NCBI GenBank assembly: GCA_965279595.1 | Contig: OZ257246.1 | Span: 682,001-746,000, forward strand | DNA from: CAIKLP01 sp965279595 | GTDB taxonomy: Bacteria; Bacteroidota; Bacteroidia; Sphingobacteriales; Sphingobacteriaceae | Direction of reading: 5' to 3' | Length of the DNA: 64,000 bases | In this document: one piece after another, positions 53,318-62,152 of the stretch | Numbering within the stretch: position 1 is the stretch's first letter | How the letters are laid out: the number at the start of each line of letters is the position of its first letter | Program-made: the position numbers and the translations under genes | The notes under the pieces: generated by a model | Database searches by the model: none | What the model was told of the DNA's origin: nothing | The model's input: only the letters and a program-made list of their open reading frames with translations

Positions 53318-55181
53318 AAATAAATTTTGATGGTAAAAAAACATTGAACTCTGTACCTTTTCCAAAATCACTTTTCACATTGATTTTTCCATTCATTTGT
53401 TTTACTAAGGTACTAACATAATGCAATCCAATACCAAAACCTTTTACGTTATGCAAATTACCAGTTGGTACTCTATAAAACGGTTCAAATATTTTTTTGA
53501 TCTGCTCTTTTTTCATTCCTATGCCATTATCTTTTACTGAAAAAACTAAACCACCATTGGCATCTGAGGTGCTTACAACTATTTCGGAATTTTCCATGCT
53601 ATACTTCATGGCATTATCTAATAAATTATTAATGATATTCTTTAAATGAAAAGAATCCACGTAAACCAAATCATGTTCGGCTTCTAAATTTAATGTTAAC
53701 TTTTGATGTTTTGAATCTACTTGCATTTGAATGCTTTCTAAAACAGAATCCAAAAGCTCATGCATGCTTACTGCATTCAACATTAATTTAACATCTCCTC
53801 TGTCCATTCTAGCCATATTCAAAACCCTGTCCACATGTTCACTTAATCTTAAGTTTTCATCGTAAATAATTCCAGCATATTTTACCAATCTATTTTCATC
53901 TTTTACCATTTCTCTATCTTTTAATGCTTCACTAGCTAAAAGTATAGTAGATACAGGTGTTTTGAACTCATGCGTCATATTGTTGATGAAATCATTTTTT
54001 AATTCAGATAATTTTTTCTGTTTAAGAATTGAACGGATTGTATAAACAAAGCAAAACAAAATGACTAATAGCAACAAAATGGATGAACCTATGGTGCTTG
54101 CCATTGTAGCAATTAAACTTTTGTCTTTATCAGGAAAATATAATTGCAGCAATGCTTGTTCTGCACCTGGAGTATCTGAAAATAAAACTGTTGAAAATGG
54201 ATTTGAATTTATTTGATTTGGAAAATTGCTAGTCAAAAAATAAATTTCTTTGTCTCGGTAATTTTGCAATTTCATGAAATAATTTACTGACAAAGATCTG
54301 TTTTGAAATTCTCTCTTTATAATTGAATCAATTTCCTTTGGATTAATTCTGTCTTTGATTGATAGTTTAGAAATTTTATAATCCCTAGCTAATTCCTCAA
54401 ATACCTTTGTTTCATTTTTTTCAGACTTCTCAAAAAACTTTTTTACTTCCAAAGGATAAGGTGGTAAAGGAGGTGGAGTCATTGTATGGTTCGATGAAAC
54501 TGAAATCCTTTTTGATTTCGGATGTCCAACATTAGCATAATATTTATACTCGTTGATGTCGCTATCAATATTTATAACAAACTCAGGGTTTTCAAACTGA
54601 AAATTAAAAATTCTAATCGAATCAATTTTTGCTTCTAATGCAGGAACATCCACATTAATTTTTCCACTCGAAAGTTCTAGTGAAATTTTTCGTGATAATT
54701 TGTTTAACGAATCAATTCTATGGTTAATCCCTTTGTGATTCAATCTTTTTCTTTCAGCAAATGCTCTTTTGATTTCTTCCTGTTTTTGCAACTCTTCTTC
54801 TTTCATCCAAGCCAAATCAGCTTGATAACTTTCCATTGCATCTTCCAACTCTGTAGGTTCTGGAGGGAGTTCAAACTCGTCTTCAGAATTAATCACTACA
54901 GTACTAGATGTGCCTTTTGATTTTTTTGAAGCCTTTTTATTTGACTTGTTTAAAAGTACTACTCGTTTTGGACCATCTTCTATCCTTGATGAAATGAAAT
55001 CCAATGCCACTTTCTTATCTACTTCTTTCGAAACATCAGCCAAAATAGAACTGATTGTTTGATCAAAAATTTGAGCCTTTTGGGCATAAGATTGCTTAAT
55101 AAAATAAATCTGTAATAAGATAATGCCAATAAAGGCAATGCTCATTAAAAAAATAATTACACGGATACTTTTCTTACTCAT
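53310..55181 (-). CDS. Sensor histidine kinase of the OmpR-type pair
   Basis: The 623-residue protein has two membrane helices (about 4-30 and 355-385) enclosing a periplasmic domain of about 320 residues. That domain is unusual: it has a predicted coiled-coil stretch (about 110-200, rich in Glu, Lys, Arg) and a proline run (TPPPLPPYPLEV). The cytoplasmic part holds HisKA with His404 (NNMTHEFKTPVSTILLA) and HATPase_c (NNLLDNAMKY, DNGIGMKKE, GFGIGLHYV). No HAMP is evident. A -7 box lies 6 nt before the ATG, and the TTAAC repeats are 42-77 bases upstream. It is divergent from the T9SS cargo gene. Confidence 0.94.
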   Translation of the reverse strand: MSKKSIRVIIFLMSIAFIGIILLQIYFIKQSYAQKAQIFDQTISSILADVSKEVDKKVALDFISSRIEDGPKRVVLLNKSNKKASKKSKGTSSTVVINSEDEFELPPEPTELEDAMESYQADLAWMKEEELQKQEEIKRAFAERKRLNHKGINHRIDSLNKLSRKISLELSSGKINVDVPALEAKIDSIRIFNFQFENPEFVINIDSDINEYKYYANVGHPKSKRISVSSNHTMTPPPLPPYPLEVKKFFEKSEKNETKVFEELARDYKISKLSIKDRINPKEIDSIIKREFQNRSLSVNYFMKLQNYRDKEIYFLTSNFPNQINSNPFSTVLFSDTPGAEQALLQLYFPDKDKSLIATMASTIGSSILLLLVILFCFVYTIRSILKQKKLSELKNDFINNMTHEFKTPVSTILLASEALKDREMVKDENRLVKYAGIIYDENLRLSEHVDRVLNMARMDRGDVKLMLNAVSMHELLDSVLESIQMQVDSKHQKLTLNLEAEHDLVYVDSFHLKNIINNLLDNAMKYSMENSEIVVSTSDANGGLVFSVKDNGIGMKKEQIKKIFEPFYRVPTGNLHNVKGFGIGLHYVSTLVKQMNGKINVKSDFGKGTEFNVFLPSKFIYE

Positions 55182-55187
55182 ACTTTA

Positions 55188-55195
55188 CAAAAGTA
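55188..55195 (-). promoter_or_regulatory. -7 promoter box for the kinase/regulator operon
   Basis: On the minus strand the bases are TACTTTTG, 6 nt before the kinase ATG, again implying a near-leaderless mRNA. No -33 is visible, which would suit an activator-dependent promoter. Confidence 0.55.
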
Positions 55196-55222
55196 ACGCT
55201 AATATTGAATGGTTGAAGAGAA

Positions 55223-55258
55223 TTAACACTTTTTAACATTCATTAACTCCCTCTTAAC
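55223..55258. promoter_or_regulatory. Four helically phased TTAAC direct repeats (response-regulator box)
   Basis: TTAAC occurs at 55223, 55233, 55243 and 55254, spaced 10, 10 and 11 bp, so all copies face one side of the DNA. Three of the four continue as TTAACA. Tandem half-sites at one helical turn are how OmpR/PhoB-type regulators bind. The array lies about 35-70 bases upstream of the predicted plus-strand RNA start and about 40-75 upstream of the minus-strand one. Confidence 0.7.
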
Positions 55259-55280
55259 ACTTTCTGTATTTATCTGAACC

Positions 55281-55288
55281 TACATTTG
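55281..55288 (+). promoter_or_regulatory. -7 promoter box for the T9SS cargo gene
   Basis: TACATTTG matches TAnnTTTG, 35 nt before the ATG at 55324. There is no clear -33; the TTAAC array ends 22 bases before this box, as for a class II activator. Confidence 0.6.
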
Positions 55289-55323
55289 TTTATCAAAAAT
55301 TAAACACAAACAAATTCAATAAT

Positions 55324-56250
55324 ATGAAAACACAAAAATCAACACTCGCATTAATGACAGCCATGGTATTGACTGTATTGATTATCGTTTCTTCATCTAG
55401 CTCACATTCGCAGGATGTAAAAAAGAAGAAAAAAGAGAAACAAGAAAAAGAACGTATGGAAGTAAGAATTACCAAATCAGACACAACCATCAATGGCAAG
55501 AAGTGGGCAGAGCTTTCAGATGCTGAAAAAGAAAAATTTCACAAAATGCAAAAAGAATTAGATATTGAAATGGATCAACTTCATAAGGAAAGCAAAGAAT
55601 TAGAAAAAGAAATGAAGCGTATTCAAATTGAAATTGAAGACATTGATTTGAATGATGGTAATGGAGAAAAGATTAGTATTGAACGTGACGGAAAAAGAAT
55701 TATCATTAACGGAAAAGAGATTAACACTGAAGATTTTCCTGAGATTCCAGAAATGCCAGAATTAGAAAGAATAGAAGGTATCACAGCTCCACCACATCCT
55801 CCAGGACACCCAAGAAAAATGATTTACAGATTTCATGATGGCAACATAGAAACTGAAGGTGTTAATGGTGGAGATATTCAGTGTTTTGTTTTTAGAGATG
55901 GTGATAAAAACTTAACTATTAAAATTTTAAAGCCAGGTAAAGCGGACTTAGAATTATTAAAAGGTACAAATAAACCTTCAGCGGCAAGTGAGTCTTCTAG
56001 TGTTAATTTGTATCCCAACCCAACATCAGGAGAATTTAAAATATCGGTTGATTTAAAAGATAAAAGTCCAGTAACAGTAACCGTTTCAGATATCAACGGA
56101 AAAGAACTATCCAAAGAAATTATCAAAGATTTTAAAGGGGGTACATTCGAAAGATCATTTGTTTTAAATGAATATCAAAACGGAACATACTTTGTAAGCA
56201 TTACTCAAGGACAAGAAGTAATAACTAGAAAAATGATTATACAGAAATAA
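55324..56250 (+). CDS. Coiled-coil secreted protein with T9SS type A sorting domain
   Basis: The 308-residue product has a signal peptide (about 1-29, ending SHSQ), a highly charged coiled-coil region (about 30-115, KKKKKEKQEKERMEV and LDIEMDQLHKESKELEKEMKRI), a short beta segment with a repeated INGKEI-type motif, a proline stretch (APPHPPGHPRK), and a C-terminal sorting domain from about residue 222 (VNLYPNPTSGEFKISVDL to TRKMIIQK). It should reach the cell surface by T9SS. The gene is divergent from a two-component system and shares its control region, so it is the most likely target of that system. Confidence 0.88.
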   Translation: MKTQKSTLALMTAMVLTVLIIVSSSSSHSQDVKKKKKEKQEKERMEVRITKSDTTINGKKWAELSDAEKEKFHKMQKELDIEMDQLHKESKELEKEMKRIQIEIEDIDLNDGNGEKISIERDGKRIIINGKEINTEDFPEIPEMPELERIEGITAPPHPPGHPRKMIYRFHDGNIETEGVNGGDIQCFVFRDGDKNLTIKILKPGKADLELLKGTNKPSAASESSSVNLYPNPTSGEFKISVDLKDKSPVTVTVSDINGKELSKEIIKDFKGGTFERSFVLNEYQNGTYFVSITQGQEVITRKMIIQK

Positions 56251-56271
56251 GATTTTAGAATTCTATTAAAA

Positions 56272-56312
56272 CAAAAAATGCGCAATGTTTTGAACACTGC
56301 GCATTTTTTGTA
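56272..56312. terminator. Bidirectional terminator
   Basis: CAAAAAATGCGCA (56272-56284) pairs perfectly with 56298-56310, with further inner pairs TGTT/AACA. It separates the convergent T9SS cargo gene and metalloprotease gene. Confidence 0.9.
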
Positions 56313-56325
56313 TATGGTAAATAAA

Positions 56326-58905
56326 TTATTTTTCCATTGCTTTATTAATTGCAAAAACAATGTGTTCGCGATGAGCTTTTGTATCTAAATTGCCAGCAGC
56401 AATTCCAGCAGCCATCATTGATTTAATTTGCTTTAAATTATACAACGCATTTGATTGTGCACGATAATCATACTGATCACCTTTCATCACATCAATTAAA
56501 TCATTCACATATTCTAACTGCAAATTTTGTCTGAATCCGTTTACATTAGAAGCCGCGTCCGCTTTAAAAATGCCGTCTGTCAAGTCTTTCATCATTTGAG
56601 AAACACCATATTGATTTCCATATAATTGTCCATCAGATAATCTCTTTAACACAGATGCACTTAATAGATGTGCAAAAATTCCTTTTTGAATGTTCAACAC
56701 TCTTTCATGAATTTTTGGATCTTCATTTCCACCGTTGAAGCCTCTTCTTTGGTATTGTAAATATTGATAAAAATCAGCAGGCAAATCAAAAGCAGTTGGT
56801 GCAAAAATATATTCTGACAATGCTTTCATTGCTCTTTTTTGATCAGCTAAGCTAACTGCTGAAATTGGTTTGTTGACACTTTTTTGTTCAGGAAAACTTC
56901 TATCAATATAAACACCACCAATATATCTAGAGATTACACCTGCCGCAGTATTATATTCACCGCTAGCTACTAAATATGCATTTCTCAATTCTTGATAAGA
57001 TTGACCATCTTTAATATATTTTGATTTTAATTTTTTCATTAATTCATTTGACAATTTCATTCTGTCAATTGAATAGGTAATTGCATCGCTACTTAAATCA
57101 CCTATCATTACACGCGGGTCAATTCCTTTACCAGGTGCACGCATATCATCAGCATCATTACCAAAAGTTAATTGAGGTTCTGTAGATCTATTTACAATTT
57201 TTGCTACTCTATCTGCTTCTGCTTTTTCATCATCTAAAGATGGAGCATAACCAAATTCAATTGCCCATAAATCATAAGGTCCAGGTTTCATTGTAAAATA
57301 TTGCCCTTGTTTAGATTTATCCAATGAAACGTTAGCAGCAGGGTAATCCATTACAGATCCCGTTAACCCAACTTTCATTGTCATTTCTTTATTATTGATA
57401 GCAATTGGATCATGCAATTGACTTGATTTCATATTGTGATTCAAACCAAATGTATGTCCCACTTCATGTAATACTAAATAATATAATGATTGTTTGATGT
57501 AATTGCTTTTTTCTAAATCAGAAGCACTATAAGCCATCAATGCTGCATTTCCAAATTGAGTTGATTGAGTGAAGTAAGTTCCAATATCACATAGGTGTTC
57601 ATCATTTGGAAAAGTATTTTCTTCTGTTTGCATATTATTTAATGCTGCAGCTTCAAATAGTTTTTCTTGTTTTAAACGATTTGTAAAAAATACATATTCC
57701 AACATAATATCTGCTCCAAGTATTTGTCCTGTTCTAGGATTCACGAAACTCGGACCATAACCACCAAATGGAGGGAATGGAGAAGAAGTCCAACGAAGCA
57801 CATTATATCTTATATCACCTGCATCCCAAGTTGCAGTGTCTGATTGCACTTCACAACGAATGGCATTTTTAAAACCAGCTTTCTCAAAGGCTTCATTCCA
57901 ACTGTTCACAGCTGATTTAATTGTTTCTCTAAACTCAACTGGAGTTGTTTTTTCAATCCACCAAGTGATGGGTTCAATTGGTTCAGAGAGCGCTGCATTT
58001 TTATCTTTCTTTTCTAAATTCCAACGATTGATTACATCTTTAAAAGGCGTAGCCTTTGCTGTTGTCATGTCTTCAATTTGTTGCATGAAATAACCAATTC
58101 TTGGATCATCCATACGAGGCTTGAAATTATTTTGCGGCATTTCAATTAATGTGTGTTGAATTTTCACAGTAACCGAACGTGCATCAGTAACATCTGGTCC
58201 ACCGAAATTTGAAGGTGAAGGATTATCATAAACATACTCTACAACCACGTCAGTATTTTTAGGATAATTTTTTATTGAACCGAATTTTGTTTTGTCCTTG
58301 CTTAATGATCCTAATGAAAATGCAGCACCTGGCTTTGCATTTGGATTTGCAGAAGGTTTAATTTGAGATAAACTTTCTGACAAATACAATTCATCAGCTT
58401 TGATTAAATAATTATCACCTTCTTCAGCAACAATTTTTAAAGAAGCTAAAATTGGTTTGTTAATGTTTGCATCAGAAGCTTTGGAAATTGCATTTTGAGG
58501 GTCGAAATAATAATTTGTATTTTCTTTAACAAATTCAATTCGATCATAATATTTGCGAATAGAAAATACTTCATTGTCTCTGAAAGATCCTTTAAAAGCA
58601 CCAGCCGCAACAACACCATTTTCAGCATAACTAAAATAGATGTACTCTTTTCCTAACTGTTCCTTTTTAATTTTCATGTAAACAGTTCCAACTGCAGTGT
58701 CTTGATACATTGCAAAAAGGCCATCTACCATTTTAGAAGCTTTTACAGTTTCTTTAATGGTTTTTTTTGCGTCCTTTTTAGGAGCCTCTGCAGCTGTTGG
58801 TGCAGCTCCTTTCTTGTTTTTCTTTTTCTTATCGGCGAAACTTGAGCTGCTTAAACTGCTCAATCCGATTGTTAAAGCAAGAGAATAGGTTAATAATTTT
58901 TGCAT
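56326..58905 (-). CDS. Secreted zinc metalloprotease (DUF5117/DUF4953 type)
   Basis: The 859-residue protein has a signal peptide (about 1-24), a Lys/Ala-rich linker, a beta-rich DUF5117/5118-like N-terminal half, and a metzincin-like zinc site H480-EVGH484-TFGLNH490, with a Met further on (TGSVMDYPAANVS) as Met-turn candidate. The DUF4953-type C-terminal half follows. Bacteroidota have many such large predicted proteases, several in outer-membrane or periplasmic settings; the substrate is unknown. There is no T9SS tail. It is a single-gene unit. Confidence 0.9.
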   Translation of the reverse strand: MQKLLTYSLALTIGLSSLSSSSFADKKKKNKKGAAPTAAEAPKKDAKKTIKETVKASKMVDGLFAMYQDTAVGTVYMKIKKEQLGKEYIYFSYAENGVVAAGAFKGSFRDNEVFSIRKYYDRIEFVKENTNYYFDPQNAISKASDANINKPILASLKIVAEEGDNYLIKADELYLSESLSQIKPSANPNAKPGAAFSLGSLSKDKTKFGSIKNYPKNTDVVVEYVYDNPSPSNFGGPDVTDARSVTVKIQHTLIEMPQNNFKPRMDDPRIGYFMQQIEDMTTAKATPFKDVINRWNLEKKDKNAALSEPIEPITWWIEKTTPVEFRETIKSAVNSWNEAFEKAGFKNAIRCEVQSDTATWDAGDIRYNVLRWTSSPFPPFGGYGPSFVNPRTGQILGADIMLEYVFFTNRLKQEKLFEAAALNNMQTEENTFPNDEHLCDIGTYFTQSTQFGNAALMAYSASDLEKSNYIKQSLYYLVLHEVGHTFGLNHNMKSSQLHDPIAINNKEMTMKVGLTGSVMDYPAANVSLDKSKQGQYFTMKPGPYDLWAIEFGYAPSLDDEKAEADRVAKIVNRSTEPQLTFGNDADDMRAPGKGIDPRVMIGDLSSDAITYSIDRMKLSNELMKKLKSKYIKDGQSYQELRNAYLVASGEYNTAAGVISRYIGGVYIDRSFPEQKSVNKPISAVSLADQKRAMKALSEYIFAPTAFDLPADFYQYLQYQRRGFNGGNEDPKIHERVLNIQKGIFAHLLSASVLKRLSDGQLYGNQYGVSQMMKDLTDGIFKADAASNVNGFRQNLQLEYVNDLIDVMKGDQYDYRAQSNALYNLKQIKSMMAAGIAAGNLDTKAHREHIVFAINKAMEK

Positions 58906-59024
58906 AATAGTTGAGTTTGAAAGATAAACATAATAAAAAAGCGAGCAAGTGCGCCTATATAGCTAGTTTTTTACAATTGAATGATTCAAGTTGGTTTATT
59001 TCTGATGCTAAAGCATAAATAAAT

Positions 59025-59032
59025 TATCTTTG
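59025..59032 (+). promoter_or_regulatory. -7 promoter box for the RNA methyltransferase gene
   Basis: TATCTTTG is followed by only 5 nt and the ATG at 59038, so a leaderless mRNA is likely. No -33 is apparent. Confidence 0.55.
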
Positions 59033-59037
59033 CGGTT

Positions 59038-60219
59038 ATGAGTATTTCATTTTTACAAAAAAGCAAGATCATTGTTACTTGCCCGAAATTTATTTCTCCT
59101 TATTTGCGTCAAGAAGTATTGGCATTGGGTTATTCCATCACTGAAGAATGGCCTACAGGTATTGCCATAGAAGGCACATTGAATGATTGCATTCGACTGA
59201 ATTTTCATATCCGCACAGGAAATCAAGTATTATGGTTGATAAAAGATTTTGAAGCTGTGAATGCAGATACTATGTATAAAGAGGCTTTGACAATTGAATG
59301 GGAAAAAATAATTAAAAAAGATGGATACCTATGTATCACATCAAATGTTGAGAATGACACTATTGACAATAATCTTTTTGCAAATGTAAAATTGAAAGAT
59401 GCTATTGTGGATAGGATGAAAGAGAAACATGGAATGCGACCGGATAGTGGACCTGAAAGAAATAAATTGGTGATTCATTTATTTTGGAAAGAAAATAAAG
59501 TTTCAGTTTATTTAGATAGTAGTGGAGAAACATTATCGAAACATAATTATAGAAAATTACCAGGCTCTGCACCTATGCAAGAAAGTTTAGCAGCTGCAAC
59601 TATTTTAGCAACTGGGTGGGATGGGAAATCTGATTTTGTAAACCCAATGTGTGGAAGTGGAACTTTAGCAATTGAAGCTGCTCTATTAGCTTTGAACAGA
59701 GCACCAGGTTTGCTAAGATCTTATTATAGTTTCATGCATATTCTTGGATATGATGATAGCTTTTATCAAGAATTAAGACAAGAAGCAAGAAATTCATCTT
59801 TGAAAAAGACCAATGCAAAAATAATTGCAACTGACATCAACCCCAATGCTATCAATGCTTCTAGGATGAATGCGCAAACTGCAGGTGTTGATCATATAAT
59901 TGATTTTGAAGTTTGTGATTTTAGAAATACTAAAGTTCCACATGATAATTCAGGAATAGTAATGTTTAATCCAGAATATGGAGAACGATTAGGTGAGTAT
60001 GAAGAATTAGAAATTATTTACAAAGCCATTGGAGATTTTCTAAAACAAGAATGCAGAGGATATAAAGGTTATATTTTTACAGCTAGTCCGAATTTGGCAA
60101 AAAAAGTTGGATTAAAAGCAAGCAAAAAAACGGAATTTTTTAATAGTAAATTAGAATGTAGGTTATTGGAGTATGAGTTATATGAGGGAAGCAAAAGAGA
60201 ACCTAAAAAAATAGATTGA
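59038..60219 (+). CDS. THUMP-domain class I RNA methyltransferase (RlmL-N/RlmK-like)
   Basis: The 393-residue protein has an N-terminal ferredoxin-like/THUMP region (about 10-160, ISPYLRQEVLALGYSITEEW, FHIRTGNQVLWLI) and a Rossmann methyltransferase domain (about 165-385) with FVNPMCGSGTLAIEAALLA for SAM binding and IIATDINPNAI. The catalytic motif, usually NPPY for N2-guanine methylation, reads FNPEYGERLGE. It should methylate a guanine of 23S rRNA as RlmL does. Only the RlmL-type half is present, without the RlmK domain of the E. coli fusion. Confidence 0.9.
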   Translation: MSISFLQKSKIIVTCPKFISPYLRQEVLALGYSITEEWPTGIAIEGTLNDCIRLNFHIRTGNQVLWLIKDFEAVNADTMYKEALTIEWEKIIKKDGYLCITSNVENDTIDNNLFANVKLKDAIVDRMKEKHGMRPDSGPERNKLVIHLFWKENKVSVYLDSSGETLSKHNYRKLPGSAPMQESLAAATILATGWDGKSDFVNPMCGSGTLAIEAALLALNRAPGLLRSYYSFMHILGYDDSFYQELRQEARNSSLKKTNAKIIATDINPNAINASRMNAQTAGVDHIIDFEVCDFRNTKVPHDNSGIVMFNPEYGERLGEYEELEIIYKAIGDFLKQECRGYKGYIFTASPNLAKKVGLKASKKTEFFNSKLECRLLEYELYEGSKREPKKID

Positions 60220-60291
60220 ATTGAAAAAAATGTCATTTATTGAAACCTTTTTGAGATTTAAAAGTATAAAGGATTTGACCTAAACTAAAAA

Positions 60292-61731
60292 ATGACTAAG
60301 ATTTCGCGCTACATCTTTATTGTATTTGCATTTCTAATCTTTAAACCGCATTTAAGCTTTTCTCAAAGCCAGTGCAATACTACAACACCTAAATATTATA
60401 TTGATTTAAGTGCCAAATCAGATACTAGTTGGACCATCAATAGTATTGGTCGTGCAGGAACTTGTTGTACAAGTCAGAATAATTGCGTTGAATTTATTGT
60501 AACCTTAAATGCAAATGCCGAAGCCATTTCATTAGAAGTAACTGATGGTTCAGGAGCTTTATCCTATTCGGTCAATTGTTCAGCACCAATTAGCAGTGGA
60601 CAAAAATATTGTGTTACAGGTGTTGGACCACACTCCATTGTGTTTTGCAAAAGTGGAGCGAATTTAAATTCATTTAGAATCAAATCTATCCCAAGACCTA
60701 TGGTTTCTGCTAATATGGTTACACGTTCGGGATGCGCTGCAGCCATTGTTGCTGTTGGATTTCAAGAATCTACTATTCAATGGAAATCAATTCCAAATAA
60801 CGCGACATACAATGCATTATTAAGTTGTCAATCAGCTTGTGATTCTGTGCTTGTAAATACACCAAGTAACCCACCAGCTTTTATTGATTATGAAGTGAGT
60901 GGAACTCCAATTGGTGCTTGCTCAGGAATATTTAGTAGAGATACGGTAAGAGTAAGTTTTGTAAATCCTTTACAAGTGAGTGTAACACCAAGCAGTGTTT
61001 ACTATTGTACTGGTTCAAACACAGCTACTTTAAATGCAACAGTTAGTGGAGGTAATGCACCATATACTTATTTGTGGAGCAATGGCTCAACAAATTCTTC
61101 AATTAATGCAACAGCAGGAAACTACACAGTAGTAGTACGTGATGCAACTAATTGCTCAAGTATTCAAGCAAGCGGAACAATTATACAAGATCAAGTAATT
61201 AGTATCAATGCTGGATCTAACACAAGTTATTGCTCGAATAGTTTTCCTATACAATTGGCTGGAGCATGCAATTTTGGTGGGGTTTGGGAAGGTGGCAATG
61301 GTACATTTGTTCCTAATAGAAATTCTTTAACTGCAACCTATTTGCCTACAGCTGCTGAATTGTTAAGTGGTTCGGTAAATTTAATTCTCAAATCATCTAA
61401 TACTGCTAATTGCCCAGCATTGATTGACACAGTAACTTTTCAACTTAAGGCAAGTCCAAACAACACATTTAGCGGACAAAATATTTTTTGCGGAGCATTG
61501 AATCAAACTGCCACCTATACTGTGAATGCTACAGTTGGAATGATTTACAATTGGAGTTCGACTGGAACTATACTAAGTGGTGCAGGAACTAATAGCATTG
61601 TTATAAGATGGCCGATTTACGAAAATGGAAATGTACAATTGCAACAAACTGCAACAAATGGATGTAGTACAAATCAAAGTTTAAATGTGATAATTTCTGC
61701 TAAACCAATCACAGGAACAATCAACCATTAA
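60292..61731 (+). CDS. Secreted SprB-repeat/PKD-like protein without sorting domain
   Basis: The 479-residue protein has a signal peptide (about 1-25, ending SFSQ), a Cys-rich N-terminal part (CCTSQNNCVEF), an SprB-type repeat (about 240-300, GGNAPYTYLWSNGSTNSSINA, AGNYTVVVRDATNCS) and a PKD/Ig-like C-terminal segment (about 395-470, YNWSSTGTILSGAGTNSIVIRW). Such repeats occur in large T9SS-exported adhesins. Here the protein stops at NVIISAKPITGTINH with a clean TAA, without a sorting domain or repeats beyond these. It may be a natural short form or a shortened adhesin. Confidence 0.82.
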   Translation: MTKISRYIFIVFAFLIFKPHLSFSQSQCNTTTPKYYIDLSAKSDTSWTINSIGRAGTCCTSQNNCVEFIVTLNANAEAISLEVTDGSGALSYSVNCSAPISSGQKYCVTGVGPHSIVFCKSGANLNSFRIKSIPRPMVSANMVTRSGCAAAIVAVGFQESTIQWKSIPNNATYNALLSCQSACDSVLVNTPSNPPAFIDYEVSGTPIGACSGIFSRDTVRVSFVNPLQVSVTPSSVYYCTGSNTATLNATVSGGNAPYTYLWSNGSTNSSINATAGNYTVVVRDATNCSSIQASGTIIQDQVISINAGSNTSYCSNSFPIQLAGACNFGGVWEGGNGTFVPNRNSLTATYLPTAAELLSGSVNLILKSSNTANCPALIDTVTFQLKASPNNTFSGQNIFCGALNQTATYTVNATVGMIYNWSSTGTILSGAGTNSIVIRWPIYENGNVQLQQTATNGCSTNQSLNVIISAKPITGTINH

Positions 61732-61737
61732 ACTATT

Positions 61738-62142
61738 TTATTTCTTATCAATACTGTATTTCCCCGGACCAAGAAAAAGCAATCCAAGAAAAATAACTCC
61801 ATCTTCTATTGCATGAGAAGCTCCCATTATTCCATCACCTTCTTGGATATGCATGATGGCTGCAACAATCATAGTAATTAGTAAAAATAAACATGCTGGT
61901 CGAAATGCAAAACCGAGAATTAAAAAAATTCCACCTACAAATTCAGCAAAGGCTGCTAAGAAACCCCAAAGCACTGGCATAAATTCGATACCAACATACT
62001 TCATATTTTCTCCTAAACTTTCCCATTTCTCTACACCTCCAATTATTTTCGGATAACCATGTAGAACAAACATAATTCCTATTCCAATTCTAATTAAAAG
62101 GAGGGCAGTGTTTTTATATTTTATTAATCCTGAAAATATCAT
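61738..62142 (-). CDS. DoxX family membrane protein
   Basis: This 134-residue protein has four membrane helices and the DoxX pattern LLIRIGIGIMFVLHGYPKIIGG, FAEFVGGIFLILGFAFRPA and ending in FLGPGKYSIDKK. DoxX proteins have been linked to redox stress and quinone-related functions in other bacteria; the role here is unknown. It lies 10 bases after the LD-carboxypeptidase gene and is likely cotranscribed. Confidence 0.93.
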   Translation of the reverse strand: MIFSGLIKYKNTALLLIRIGIGIMFVLHGYPKIIGGVEKWESLGENMKYVGIEFMPVLWGFLAAFAEFVGGIFLILGFAFRPACLFLLITMIVAAIMHIQEGDGIMGASHAIEDGVIFLGLLFLGPGKYSIDKK

Positions 62143-62152
62143 AATGAAATTA

